Assembly: GCF_030863805.1 (NCBI RefSeq)
Contig: NZ_CP132957.1
Span: 2,852,001 to 2,916,000, forward strand
DNA from: Kineothrix sp. MB12-C1
GTDB taxonomy: Bacteria > Bacillota > Clostridia > Lachnospirales > Lachnospiraceae
Direction of reading: 5' to 3'
DNA length: 64,000 nt
Below the pieces are notes generated by a model. That model was not told where the DNA came from, ran no database searches, and saw nothing but the letters and a program-made list of their open reading frames with translations. This document shows positions 53,926 to 64,000 of this stretch, piece by piece. Positions within the stretch are counted from its first letter, which is position 1. Each line of letters starts with the position of its first letter. The position numbers were made by a program, and so were the translations under genes.

Positions 53926-54696
53926 CTATTCCATCAAATACTCCAGGAACAAATGTCCTTTTTCCTTCTGTCCCGAGGAAAAAACAAAACCAAAAATCGG
54001 TGATTCCTCAAATCCTTCATAACAATGCCATTCCTTCAGTTTGGCGGAATCGGTAAGATAGATTCCGACAGGCATCGGGTCAGCCATAGTGGAAGGGTCG
54101 GAGTGGTCGATGCTTTCATCGACAATGACAGGCATACCTTCTTCATCGTATACAAGCTCTTTCTCAACACCTATAAGGGCGGCATCGATATAATAGAAGT
54201 AAGGCTCGTACTTTTCGTATTCTGCCGTACTTAATTCCTCTCTCAAATCGACAAACATCATGCCGGAAGAGAAGTTAGCAAAGGGAGCATTGTCACTTAC
54301 CATAACATCAATACCTTCAGTTTGTGACATAGCCGTAATTTTCTGAGAGACTGCCATATCCATCTGTGACATAGATTCATAAGAAAGAGTGGAAGAAGTA
54401 TCAATCACACAGTCGTAAACGTTCAAATCAATATCTGCATATTCCGCAAAGTCATTTTGGAACATTTCCTGATACTCATGGCCGTAGGAGTTAAGCATAA
54501 TGGCAGAGAAGGCCTGCTCTTTGGCATTTAGAGCATCGCGGATAAAGATGCTGCCAACGATAACTACCAGAATAGTAACAATGGTATGCACTTTATAATA
54601 ATCCCAGAAATAACTTAATTTTTCCCGAAAAGTCCTATCCTTCAATTTCTTCTGCTGTTCCCTGATCTCCTCATGAATATTTTCATGCTTAGACAT
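53926..54696 (-). CDS. Single-pass membrane protein of unknown function
   Basis: A 256-residue protein: charged cytoplasmic N-terminus with FREKLSYFWDYYKVHT, one helix (about 38-55, IVTILVVIVGSIFIRDAL) and an extracellular domain of about 200 residues rich in acidic and aromatic residues. It resembles conserved Lachnospiraceae proteins with a YYK-type membrane start, with parts (YGHEYQEMFQNDF, IDVMVSD, FVDLREEL) reminiscent of a solute-binding fold. No motif is diagnostic. Its stop directly adjoins the 41-bp repeat array. Confidence 0.6.
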   Translation of the reverse strand: MSKHENIHEEIREQQKKLKDRTFREKLSYFWDYYKVHTIVTILVVIVGSIFIRDALNAKEQAFSAIMLNSYGHEYQEMFQNDFAEYADIDLNVYDCVIDTSSTLSYESMSQMDMAVSQKITAMSQTEGIDVMVSDNAPFANFSSGMMFVDLREELSTAEYEKYEPYFYYIDAALIGVEKELVYDEEGMPVIVDESIDHSDPSTMADPMPVGIYLTDSAKLKEWHCYEGFEESPIFGFVFSSGQKEKGHLFLEYLME

Positions 54697-54862
54697 AATA
54701 CAATCCTCATTTCTTCGTATTTCAGTATTTATAAATAAATTACTGACTTTTTAATGATAGCCTTTCATAAAAGGAGTGTCAATGTGACTTAGATAATATT
54801 ATTATGAAAAAAGAATAAATAATTTCTAAAAGGAAAACGGGGAGCTCAAACATACATTTTTA

Positions 54863-54891
54863 TTGTGGCATGAATGGGGTGATGCTATAAT
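54863..54891 (+). promoter_or_regulatory. Promoter of the LIC_10190-like membrane protein gene
   Basis: TTGTGG (54863-54868), a 17-bp spacer and TATAAT (54886-54891). Confidence 0.6.
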
Positions 54892-54968
54892 TTGTTAAAA
54901 GAAGGAATGATACGATGTAACTATAACTTTAAGAGAGAACAAATAAAAATATGAGGGGAATAAATAAT

Positions 54969-56720
54969 ATGATTATGGTACTAATGAATTGGTTTTATAT
55001 TACCTGCATCATTTATTTGGCGGGAAGCGCTTGTATGAATCTATTGATAAAGGCGTTTGGGTCGAAAAAGGAACCGAATCTGTTTTCTGTTCTGTTTACC
55101 GGAATTACAGTAACCACGCTTTATGCCCAGATTTTCAGCGTGTTCTCAGGTGTGAATATGTGGGCAAATATCCTGCCGATAATCTTTTGCCTGCTCTATC
55201 TTCTGCTTGCCAAAAGAAGTCTGGCAGAAAGAATAAGAGTGTTTGGAATTAAGACAATGGAATGTTTGGAACGGCGTGGAAAAGTATTTCTGTCGGTACT
55301 CGTCATAGGCGGGGTAATGATTGCCGCATTACTATCGGCAGGGCAGACCAAAATGTTAGACACCGGCTGGTATCATGCACAGACAATCAGATGGATTGAA
55401 GAGTATGGGAGTGTGAAAGGGGTGGCTAATCTCTTCATTCCTCTTGGGTTTAATAGTGCGCAACATTATTTCGATGCATTGTTTAGTATGAGGTTTATCT
55501 TTGGACAATCTATGCATGCGACCGGGGGCTACTTTGCTTGTCTGCTTATGCTCCATAGTCTCTGCCGGCTTGCAGGATGGAAGAAACATAGGTATCATAC
55601 TGCAGATGCTCTTGCGATTGCCGAAATGGTGTATGCGATTATTATAACTGCTTTTTATGCAGATCCTTATACTGATACACTGCCAAATTGTTTAGTGCTC
55701 TTTATTTTTGCTGAATGGATTGGACTTTTGGAAGAGCAAAGAGAGCATGGTCAAAAACCCGGAAAAGAGGATATATTTTCTTATGGTTTTTTATGTTTAC
55801 TAGGTGTTTATGCAACCGTAATAAAAACTTCGGTTGTATTTGTCATGTTATTGACTCTGTATCCTGCCTATCTGCTTATTAAAGAGAAAGAATGGAAGAA
55901 AATTGCGGGCTATCTTATAACAGGCATTGCAATAATAGTTCCTTTTTTTCTTACTAATATTCGAACTTCCGGTTACTTGGTCTTTTTAGCGGGTAAAATA
56001 GATTTATTTCCGGTGAAATGGAAGGTCGAAAAAGATATTCTCATACATGCGGTAGATAGTATGATCTATGATGTGCGAAATATTGATGCACCTATGGGAG
56101 AAGTAATAGGCGATGGAATCGCATGGATTCCAAGATGGTTTTTAAATGGGTCTATCAGTCATCAGATTTTATATATCGGTGTGTTAATACTTATTATGTT
56201 TGATCTGTTTTATTTGTTCATAAGATTGATAAAGAGAAGTAAAATTGATATTTGTATGCTCCTCACAAGGTTCACAGTTTATCTTGGACTAATATATTGG
56301 TTGTTCACCTTGCCGCAGGTAAGGTATTGTTGGGCTTTTTTACTGTTTGTCTTAGCGGTAATTCCGGTATGGTATGTGGAAGAAATCGGAGGAGGAAAAC
56401 TAAAGAGCGCGGGGATCATGATAAAGGGAGCCGTAATTTTATCATCCGTCATTCTGGGGATGTTCACAGGGTTTTATGGTTTACGTACCTTGGGCTATCT
56501 GAAACAGAATGTTCCTTTTTATTTGATTCGGCAGGCAGATTATGAAAAATATGAAATGGTACCGGTAGAAAAAGACGGAATCACTTTTTACATACGGGAA
56601 GAAGGCGGAGCTATCGTGTGCGGATATTATGTCTTTCCTTACTTGAACGATGAAAGTATGCTGGAAGATATTGTAGTGGGTGACGAGTTGAGAGATGGCT
56701 TTTATCTATCGGATGAATAA
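54969..56720 (+). CDS. LIC_10190-like polytopic membrane protein
   Basis: ATG 54969, seven bases after AGGGGA, gives 583 residues (an in-frame ATG at 54951 lacks an RBS). About twelve helices, with the loop MLDTGWYHAQTIRWIEEYG (about residues 125-143) that is typical of the LIC_10190 membrane family, followed by GFNSAQHYFDALFS. The architecture is GT-C like, so a lipid-linked sugar transfer role is possible but unproven. A short soluble C-terminal tail ends at residue 583. Confidence 0.65.
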   Translation: MIMVLMNWFYITCIIYLAGSACMNLLIKAFGSKKEPNLFSVLFTGITVTTLYAQIFSVFSGVNMWANILPIIFCLLYLLLAKRSLAERIRVFGIKTMECLERRGKVFLSVLVIGGVMIAALLSAGQTKMLDTGWYHAQTIRWIEEYGSVKGVANLFIPLGFNSAQHYFDALFSMRFIFGQSMHATGGYFACLLMLHSLCRLAGWKKHRYHTADALAIAEMVYAIIITAFYADPYTDTLPNCLVLFIFAEWIGLLEEQREHGQKPGKEDIFSYGFLCLLGVYATVIKTSVVFVMLLTLYPAYLLIKEKEWKKIAGYLITGIAIIVPFFLTNIRTSGYLVFLAGKIDLFPVKWKVEKDILIHAVDSMIYDVRNIDAPMGEVIGDGIAWIPRWFLNGSISHQILYIGVLILIMFDLFYLFIRLIKRSKIDICMLLTRFTVYLGLIYWLFTLPQVRYCWAFLLFVLAVIPVWYVEEIGGGKLKSAGIMIKGAVILSSVILGMFTGFYGLRTLGYLKQNVPFYLIRQADYEKYEMVPVEKDGITFYIREEGGAIVCGYYVFPYLNDESMLEDIVVGDELRDGFYLSDE

Positions 56721-57142
56721 TAAGTGTGCAAATTGATGAAATATATTGATTGAGAAGTCTTATGACACCCGAAGCTTATCATTATATGAAGCTGTGGATA
56801 AAAATATGGAAATTCAAGAAGTACATCCCTTGAAACTTTATAGTTTTTGTAATATGATTAAAGTCAAAAGAATTATATTTTTCCAAATGAGGATAAGTAT
56901 TACACATGAGGTATCTAAGTTCAGGAAGAAATATGGTTATAAAGGTAACAGTTCAGACAGGTCTGCGCATTTGCTGCGCTGACCGTAAGAAAACGTAAAT
57001 GCTGCTGGCAAAAATCCCATCGCCGTAGGCGATTCTCATGGATTTTTGCATGTAACAGTGAAGGTATCTGAACTGTTTACTATAAATGAACAATATATGA
57101 GTTCATGAACAGCTCATAATATATGAAGAGGATGGTAATAAT
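56721..57142. other. Intergenic region with a dispersed element and no supported gene
   Basis: The first 220 bp contain a plus frame from TTG 56746 (78 codons) with no RBS, no recognised domain, and an end inside the repeat; not called. The rest is the 136-bp element at 56945-57080 and the leader of the next gene (RBS GAAGAGGATGG). Confidence 0.4.
56945..57080 (+). repeat. GTAACTGTTCAG-family element, 136-bp copy
   Basis: Left end GTAACAGTTCAG, then GGTCTGCGCATTTGCTGCGC and TGACCGTAAG as in other copies, an inner hairpin GCAAAAATCC/GGATTTTTGC, and right end CTGAACTGTTTAC. It is the longest copy in the window. Confidence 0.8.
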
Positions 57143-57640
57143 ATGATTAGTGAAACATATGTGGAATGTCTTGTGAAGAAAAAGGCCGGTACGGCTATGA
57201 TACTTCTTAAAACTGTGTCGATTATGCTTGCGGTTGTTTTTCTATTGGCAGGGCTTGTTCTTTGGCCTGCACTCATTATCGGTGCATTAGTAGGCGTGGC
57301 TGCTTACTTCATTTATTTGAATTCGGATTTGGAATATGAATATCTGTATTTGGATAAAGAAATTACCGTGGACAAGGTAATGGCTAAGACCCGTAGAAAG
57401 AGAGTTGCCAAATATGATGTACAACGCCTGGAGATTTTTGCACCTATGAATTCCTATCATCTTGGCGATTATAAGAATCGTACGGTGAAGACCTACGATT
57501 ATAGTTCCGGTGAAGTGAAGCAGCCGGAACAAAGATATGTGATGTACTATGAAGGGGGACAGAAAATTATTTTAGAGCCGAGCGCAGAGATGGTAAAAGC
57601 GCTTAAAAATGTCGCACCGAGAAAAATATTTACCGATTGA
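57143..57640 (+). CDS. DUF6106-like membrane protein
   Basis: A 165-residue protein with two adjacent helices (about 20-60) and a soluble domain (YEYLYLDKEITVDKVMAKTR, RLEIFAPMNSYHLGDY). The pattern matches a small family of Clostridia often found before guaB. It ends at a stem-loop upstream of guaB. Role unknown. Confidence 0.65.
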   Translation: MISETYVECLVKKKAGTAMILLKTVSIMLAVVFLLAGLVLWPALIIGALVGVAAYFIYLNSDLEYEYLYLDKEITVDKVMAKTRRKRVAKYDVQRLEIFAPMNSYHLGDYKNRTVKTYDYSSGEVKQPEQRYVMYYEGGQKIILEPSAEMVKALKNVAPRKIFTD

Positions 57641-57643
57641 CAT

Positions 57644-57684
57644 AATGATGTAAGTTTGATAAACTTTTTCAAACTTACATCATT
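57644..57684. terminator. Hairpin between the DUF6106-like gene and guaB
   Basis: AATGATGTAAGTTTGA pairs perfectly with TCAAACTTACATCATT (16 bp). The T-rich bases lie in the loop and no T-run follows, so it may be an attenuator or a processing stem rather than a strong terminator. Confidence 0.5.
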
Positions 57685-57698
57685 CATTATATAGATAA

Positions 57699-59171
<1,473 letters not shown>

Positions 59172-59205
59172 AGGAGAGAACGTATAAGGGTTTGGGAGGT
59201 AACAT

Positions 59206-61845
59206 GTGCAGAACCTAATGGATAAGGCTGCCTTGAAAAAGTGGCAGGACAAGTTTTGCGATGCAACGAATGTATATGCTTATTGCCTTGACGCAGACGG
59301 TAAACCGCTTACAGAAATGTCCGGGAAAGATGTGGAGACGGAACAGATTAGGCAAGCAATTTCTAAAGAAATGTTCCGAAGTATTTATAAGAGGGTAACG
59401 GTGGACGGGTTGGAGGAACAGGCGGTGGAGAGGACTGCCGTTCCCAATCTGTGCCTTGCAGCTCTTTCGATTTCGCTTCGGGGTAAGGCAGTTGCAGTTT
59501 GGATAGTTTGCGGTATTTTTACGGATGCAGATGAAGAAGATGGGGAATATCAAAATCCGTCATTTGAGAACTTTTCCTATGAAGTGACGGAAAAGGAATT
59601 TTATCATGTGCTGGATTTACTAAGAGATACTGTGTATACTCTTTTGGAAAATCGCAATTTAATGCTGGATGCAGAGGCGGAATCGAGAAGAAGCCGTTAT
59701 TCGGAGTATGAGATGAGCGCTTCGTTAAAGCGCAACGAGGCGATTGCTGATGTGGTGCAGCTTTTGGAAAGCGATGATGCTATTGAGACTATTATGACAG
59801 ACGTACTTCGTATATTGGGAAGCTATCTCAATGTGAGCACGGCTGTCCTTTGTCGTATCCATAAGGATGGCAAGTTGATGGATATTGCAGCAGAATGGTG
59901 CAATCAAGGGGTTGTATCGAAGTTCGATAAAACGAAAGATTTACCATGTACAGAGGCGCTTAGAACGGACAAAGTAATCGTGCTTTCTTCCGATGCCATG
60001 CTGGATGAAATACAAAGGGAGAGACTGCAGATATTCGAGGCGAAGGCTTTGGTTATTATACCGTTGATCATTAATGGAGCAGTGAATCTATATGGCTGTT
60101 TTGGAGAATGTGAGAAGGACAGACAGTGGATGATTGAGGAAGTAAAGTTTCTCAACGATACGACCAAGATTCTGCAAAGTATCATCACGAAGCGTATCCA
60201 GAAGAATTCGCTGGCGAGTTCCTATGCATCACTGGAAACGATTTTGGATAATGTAGGAAGTGCCATTTATGTGAGGGATATGCAGACAGGAGAGGTACTT
60301 TTTGCGAATCGAAGCCTGCGCAATAACTTGTCAAAGGAAGTGAAGAATAAAACACTTGGTAACTTATTTGAACGAGATTTAATTGACGGGAATCGAAGAG
60401 GTAAGCAAGAGATTTACCACGAGGAGCGGGAACGCTGGTATGACCTGTACTATACTTATATCACATGGGTGGATGGAAGACCCGTTACCCTTTTTGCTAT
60501 CTATGATATTACGGAGAAAAAGGTTTATCAAAAGAAGATAGAGCAGCAAGCGTACACAGATTTCCTGACAGGCCTTTACAATCGCCTTTGTTGCGAGAGG
60601 GATTTGGCAAGATATATTGATGAGGCGAAGAAGGAAGGAACGAGAGGAGCGCTGCTTTACCTCGACTTGGATGACTTTAAGCATATTAACGATGGTTTAG
60701 GGCATCAGTATGGAGATACTTTGCTTAAATCGATTTCTCATAGTTTGCAGCGTGTGGAGGAAATCGAGAATTCCTGCTACCGGGTGGGTGGGGACGAATT
60801 CATCATTATCATTCCTCCTCAGCACTATGAACGTTTCGAACAGATTATTACCGACATCAAGCAGATATTTGCTAAACCGTGGTTTCTGAAGGATGCAGAC
60901 TACTATTGTACGATGAGTATGGGAATCGTGGACTTTCCCGATGAGAGGGAAAGCGTTCATGAACTCATTAAGAAAGCCGATATCTCTATGTATGAGGCTA
61001 AGAAACTGGGGAAGAATTGTACTGCTGTTTATTCTGATAAGATAGACTCATCTTCGAACAGGCGCCTCGATATGGAGAAGAGCATGCGAGATGCGGCCAC
61101 ATCGGGATATAAGGAGTTCGAAGTTTATTTTCAGCCGATTATCGATATTCAATTGCCGGGAACGCCATGTACGGGAGCAGAAGCGCTGATTCGATGGAAC
61201 AGCGCGGAGCTGGGCTTCGTTACGCCGGCTGAGTTCATCCCTCTTGCGGAATATCTGGGGCTTATTAATCCCATTGGCAATCATGTGTTGAAAGAAGCTT
61301 GTATTTACTGCAAGCAATGGAACGATAACGGTTATCCCAATTATAAGGTGAATGTAAACTTGTCAGTGGTACAGCTTCTGCAGGCTGATATTGTGGATAT
61401 TGTGTCCCACACATTGAAAAGTACCGGAATTAATCCGAGAAATTTAACGTTAGAGGTGACAGAAAGCCTTGCTATTAATGATATGGAGCGCATGAAATCG
61501 ATTCTTGCTAAGATTAAGACACTCGGTGTGCGAATTGCCCTCGATGATTTTGGAACAGGTTATTCCTCCTTAAGCCATATTAGAGAGATTCCTTTCGATG
61601 TGATTAAGGTGGATCAGAGCTTTGTCAAGGATTTGGCCGGGGATGCCTATTCCCAATCATTTATTCGAATGGTGGCGGAGCTTGCAGATGCAATCGATGT
61701 GGCTATTTGTGTAGAGGGAATCGAGACGAAGGAACAGTATAAGGTATTGGAAGGAATGAAGGTACGTCTTGTACAAGGATATTATTTCGACAAGCCGATG
61801 GAAAAAGCGGAATTTGAGAAAAAGTATATAAAAGTGACTGAGTAG
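59206..61845 (+). CDS. Multi-sensor c-di-GMP protein: PocR-GAF-PAS-GGDEF-EAL
   Basis: GTG start at 59206, seven bases after GGGAGG; 879 residues, no membrane helices. Layout: PocR-like ligand domain (about 1-150, [20 protein letters not shown]), GAF-like domain (about 180-325), PAS-like domain (about 340-440), GGDEF (about 450-600) with intact [10 protein letters not shown], and EAL (about 615-875) with [37 protein letters not shown] and CVEGIET. Both output domains look active, so the ligand could switch synthesis and breakdown. It lies between guaB and purH, nine bases before purH. Confidence 0.92.
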   Translation: MQNLMDKAALKKWQDKFCDATNVYAYCLDADGKPLTEMSGKDVETEQIRQAISKEMFRSIYKRVTVDGLEEQAVERTAVPNLCLAALSISLRGKAVAVWIVCGIFTDADEEDGEYQNPSFENFSYEVTEKEFYHVLDLLRDTVYTLLENRNLMLDAEAESRRSRYSEYEMSASLKRNEAIADVVQLLESDDAIETIMTDVLRILGSYLNVSTAVLCRIHKDGKLMDIAAEWCNQGVVSKFDKTKDLPCTEALRTDKVIVLSSDAMLDEIQRERLQIFEAKALVIIPLIINGAVNLYGCFGECEKDRQWMIEEVKFLNDTTKILQSIITKRIQKNSLASSYASLETILDNVGSAIYVRDMQTGEVLFANRSLRNNLSKEVKNKTLGNLFERDLIDGNRRGKQEIYHEERERWYDLYYTYITWVDGRPVTLFAIYDITEKKVYQKKIEQQAYTDFLTGLYNRLCCERDLARYIDEAKKEGTRGALLYLDLDDFKHINDGLGHQYGDTLLKSISHSLQRVEEIENSCYRVGGDEFIIIIPPQHYERFEQIITDIKQIFAKPWFLKDADYYCTMSMGIVDFPDERESVHELIKKADISMYEAKKLGKNCTAVYSDKIDSSSNRRLDMEKSMRDAATSGYKEFEVYFQPIIDIQLPGTPCTGAEALIRWNSAELGFVTPAEFIPLAEYLGLINPIGNHVLKEACIYCKQWNDNGYPNYKVNVNLSVVQLLQADIVDIVSHTLKSTGINPRNLTLEVTESLAINDMERMKSILAKIKTLGVRIALDDFGTGYSSLSHIREIPFDVIKVDQSFVKDLAGDAYSQSFIRMVAELADAIDVAICVEGIETKEQYKVLEGMKVRLVQGYYFDKPMEKAEFEKKYIKVTE

Positions 61846-61856
61846 GAGGAGAAGTG

Positions 61857-63410
61857 ATGAGAGCATTAATCAGTGTTTCAGACAAGACGGGGATTGTGGA
61901 ATTCGCCAAGGAACTCGCAGGTATGGGGGTTCAGATTATTTCTACAGGAGGAACTTATTCCAAATTGAAGGAAGAGGGAGTGCCTGCAGTAGAGATCTCT
62001 GAAATTACCGGTTTCCCGGAATGTTTAGACGGAAGGGTGAAGACACTTCATCCGGCAGTACATGCAGGGCTTTTGGCTATGCGTTCTAATCCGGAACATA
62101 TGAAGCAGCTTGAGGAGCTTAAGGTGGAGACGATCGATATTGTTGTAGTGAATCTTTATCCTTTTAAGGCGACGATATTAAAGGATGGAGTAACGAGGGC
62201 GGAAGCGGTAGAAAATATCGATATCGGTGGGCCTACTATGCTTCGGAGCGCAGCTAAGAATTATCAGGATGTAGCAGTAATCACCGATCCCGACGATTAT
62301 GGAGCAGTGCTTTTAGAACTGAAGGAAAATGGACAGGTATCTCTTGATACGAAGTTCCGTTTAATGCAAAAAGTGTTTATGCATACGTCCAATTATGACA
62401 CGATGATTGCCGATTATCTGAAAAAGGAGAGGAATGATCATGAATTCCCGGATACACTCACTATGACCTTTGAAAAGGTACAGGAGATGCGCTATGGAGA
62501 AAATCCTCACCAGAAAGCAGCTTTTTATCGTGAGATCGGTAAAAAGAAAGGTTCTCTTGTGGATGCAAAGCAATATAACGGGAAGGAGCTTTCCTTTAAT
62601 AATATTAACGATACCAATGGGGCTCTTGAACTTTTAAAGGAATTCACAGAACCTACTGTAGTGGGCTGTAAGCATGGTAACCCTTGCGGAGTGTCAAGCC
62701 GGGACAATATTTATGATGCTTGGGTCGCTGCTTATCATTCGGATAAGACCTCCATTTACGGAGGCATTGTTGTATGTAACAGAGAAGTGACGAAGAAGAT
62801 GGCAGAAGAAATGAACGGGATTTTTCTGGAGGTAGTAGTAGCTCCCTCTTACGAAAAGGAAGCGCTTGAAGTACTCTGTTCCAAGAAAAATATAAGGGTG
62901 TTGGAATTGGAAGACATCGAAGTGCCTCAGAATGCGAATGCGTACGATATGAAGAAGGTGAATGGAGGCCTTATCATTCAGACGATCGACTCCGAGCTTT
63001 ACAGAGAAGAAGACTTTAAAGTTGTGACAAAGACACAGCCGACGGAAAGCCAGTTAGAAGATATGAAGTTTGGAATGAAGGTAGTGAAGTTTGTAAAATC
63101 CAATGGTATTGCAGTAGTGAAGGATAAGCAGAGCATTGGCATTGGGCCGGGTCAGGTGAATCGTATATGGCCGACTAAGCAGAGCATCGAGCATGCAGAG
63201 GAGCTGATCGGGCCGGAAGCGACGAAGGGAGCAGTTTTAGCTTCCGATGCGTTCTTTCCCTTTGATGATATTGTAGAGGCTGCCTACCAGGCTGGCATTA
63301 CAGCGATCATTCAGCCGGGCGGTGCGATGAGGGATCAACTGTCCATCGACAAATGTGATGAATATGGAATTGCCATGGTATTTACGGGCATGAGACACTT
63401 CAAACATTAA
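61857..63410 (+). CDS. purH: Bifunctional AICAR transformylase/IMP cyclohydrolase
   Basis: ATG 61857 after AGGAGGAG gives 517 residues. The N-terminal cyclohydrolase has [28 protein letters not shown] and [16 protein letters not shown]; the C-terminal transformylase has [22 protein letters not shown], and QPGGAMRDQ with the final HFKH. It performs the last two steps of IMP synthesis. Together with guaB it suggests a purine cluster, with the c-di-GMP gene inserted between. Confidence 0.97.
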   Translation: MRALISVSDKTGIVEFAKELAGMGVQIISTGGTYSKLKEEGVPAVEISEITGFPECLDGRVKTLHPAVHAGLLAMRSNPEHMKQLEELKVETIDIVVVNLYPFKATILKDGVTRAEAVENIDIGGPTMLRSAAKNYQDVAVITDPDDYGAVLLELKENGQVSLDTKFRLMQKVFMHTSNYDTMIADYLKKERNDHEFPDTLTMTFEKVQEMRYGENPHQKAAFYREIGKKKGSLVDAKQYNGKELSFNNINDTNGALELLKEFTEPTVVGCKHGNPCGVSSRDNIYDAWVAAYHSDKTSIYGGIVVCNREVTKKMAEEMNGIFLEVVVAPSYEKEALEVLCSKKNIRVLELEDIEVPQNANAYDMKKVNGGLIIQTIDSELYREEDFKVVTKTQPTESQLEDMKFGMKVVKFVKSNGIAVVKDKQSIGIGPGQVNRIWPTKQSIEHAEELIGPEATKGAVLASDAFFPFDDIVEAAYQAGITAIIQPGGAMRDQLSIDKCDEYGIAMVFTGMRHFKH

Positions 63411-63421
63411 ATATAACTTAT

Positions 63422-63490
63422 AAAAAGAGGAATAATAAGCCTTACAAGGCGGAGCAATTGAAGAATTGCTTTATTATTTCTCTTTTTTGT
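63422..63490 (+). terminator. Terminator after purH
   Basis: AAAAAGAGGAATAATAA pairs with TTATTATTTCTCTTTTTT around an inner stem GCAATTG/GAATTGC. The stem ends in a run of T. Confidence 0.8.
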
Positions 63491-63568
63491 GATAATATAG
63501 GGATGTTAGAATTTTTTATATCTAAATTAAAATTTTATAATGTAGGGGCCAAAAGGTATTTTGTCCCC

Positions 63569-63723
63569 ATGATACCTACGGATTGCTACGCACTTTGTGC
63601 TCTCACAATCCTAAAACATTCGAAATCCGCCCTATTTGGGCTACTTTCTCATGTTTTGCGGGTCCCAAAGTCATGTTTTTTCATGCAAGCATGAAACACA
63701 TGACCTTTTGACCTTGGTATCAT
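63569..63723 (+). repeat. 155-bp dispersed element with ATGATACC terminal inverted repeats, copy 2
   Basis: About 90% identical by eye to 44939-45114, lacking the inner CCCTAACTTAAGTTAGGG block. The right half forms a hairpin (GTCATGTTTTTTCATGC against GCATGAAACACATGAC). It lies directly upstream of glnS. Confidence 0.82.
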
Positions 63724-63761
63724 TTTATTAAAATAATATGATGATAGGCAGAGAATAGAAG

Positions 63762-64000
63762 ATGAGTGAGACGATAAGAACTGAAAATGCGCCGGAAGAG
63801 GCTAAGGAGATTATCTCCAGAAATTTTATTGAGCAGATTATTGACAAAGATCTTGCAGAAGGGGTATATGATACGGTACACACGAGATTTCCGCCCGAAC
63901 CGAACGGATATCTTCATATCGGACATGCGAAAAGTATTCTTTTGAATTATGGTCTGGCACAGCAGTACGGTGGCAAGTTCAATATGCGCTTTGACGATAC
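63762..64000 (+). CDS. glnS: Glutaminyl-tRNA synthetase, N-terminal part
   Basis: The frame runs off the window end after about 79 codons. It begins [20 protein letters not shown] and contains the class I HIGH-type motif in [18 protein letters not shown], which is specific to GlnRS, then NMRFDDT. RBS is weak. Its presence implies Gln-tRNA can be made directly, leaving GatCAB for Asn-tRNA. Confidence 0.9.
   Translation, partial: MSETIRTENAPEEAKEIISRNFIEQIIDKDLAEGVYDTVHTRFPPEPNGYLHIGHAKSILLNYGLAQQYGGKFNMRFDD

Noticed and set aside
53725-54056. Plus ORFs of 80-92 codons over the 41-bp repeats
   Set aside because: Three frames give repeated peptides from the tandem repeat; no RBS and antisense to the 53926 gene.
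56746-56982. Plus ORF of 78 codons in the 56.7-57.0 kb gap
   Set aside because: TTG start without RBS, no recognisable domain, and the end lies in the dispersed repeat. A decayed fragment cannot be excluded.
57644-57684. Considered a purine riboswitch before guaB
   Set aside because: Only one perfect stem is present, without the conserved three-way-junction bases of the purine aptamer.

Overview
The window is chromosomal DNA from a Gram-positive, low-to-moderate GC anaerobe, most likely a Lachnospiraceae-type Clostridium relative. Reasons: strong AGGAGG-type ribosome binding sites; a T-box leader before aspS-gatCAB; lysine synthesis through LL-diaminopimelate aminotransferase (dapF-dapL); a PdaB-type deacetylase; a UPF0735 ACT protein; a flavodiiron protein; and small families typical of this group (DUF4867, DUF5684, DUF6106). 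This is read from protein resemblance alone; no database search was run.

Layout. 1-2.9 kb: end of a MATE transporter, then an MFS transporter divergent from an AraC regulator. 2.9-6.2 kb (minus): an untracked 56-aa gene, then a CNNM/HlyC protein translationally coupled to an OadB-type Na+ pump subunit and an untracked 51-aa membrane protein; a candidate small RNA lies between. 6.4-15 kb: chemoreceptor, pepT, PdaB-like deacetylase, c-di-GMP protein, large membrane protein. 15.5-17.8 kb: surface protein with His-X-His/Cys repeats. 17.9-20.5 kb: polar amino-acid ABC transporter. 20.7-29.5 kb: GT2 glycosyltransferase, hisC, methyltransferase, hslO, nadE, a membrane-anchored FMN-bind-like protein, dapF-dapL. 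29.7-36.4 kb: DUF5684, GNAT, then T-box-aspS-gatC-gatA-gatB. 36.5-39 kb: broken acyltransferase and a damaged IS607-type element with an intact tnpB. 39-43.7 kb: AraC regulator, DUF4867, fucose-isomerase-like protein, xylulokinase. 43.7-48.2 kb: aroC, flavodiiron protein, ClC antiporter. 48.4-52.8 kb: ACT protein, homoserine dehydrogenase, phosphoglycerate-mutase-like putative homoserine kinase, aspartokinase. 52.8-54.7 kb: two long palindromes around a shortened GNAT gene, 41-bp tandem repeats, and an unknown membrane protein. 55-63.4 kb: LIC_10190-like membrane protein, DUF6106, guaB, a PocR/GAF/PAS/GGDEF/EAL protein, purH. The window ends inside glnS.

Functional links: lysC, hom and the putative homoserine kinase feed threonine, and lysC with dapF-dapL feeds lysine and cell wall. 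AspRS with GatCAB probably makes Asn-tRNA(Asn), since a separate GlnRS is present. Two EAL proteins indicate c-di-GMP turnover.

The most unusual aspect is the density of palindromic repeats. There are at least four families: an 80-bp tandem unit; an element with GTAACTGTTCAG ends; an element with ATGATACC ends; and a pair of long palindromes. They reach gene ends, in one case supplying a stop codon. Three genes carry internal deletions (acyltransferase, IS607 tnpA, GNAT).
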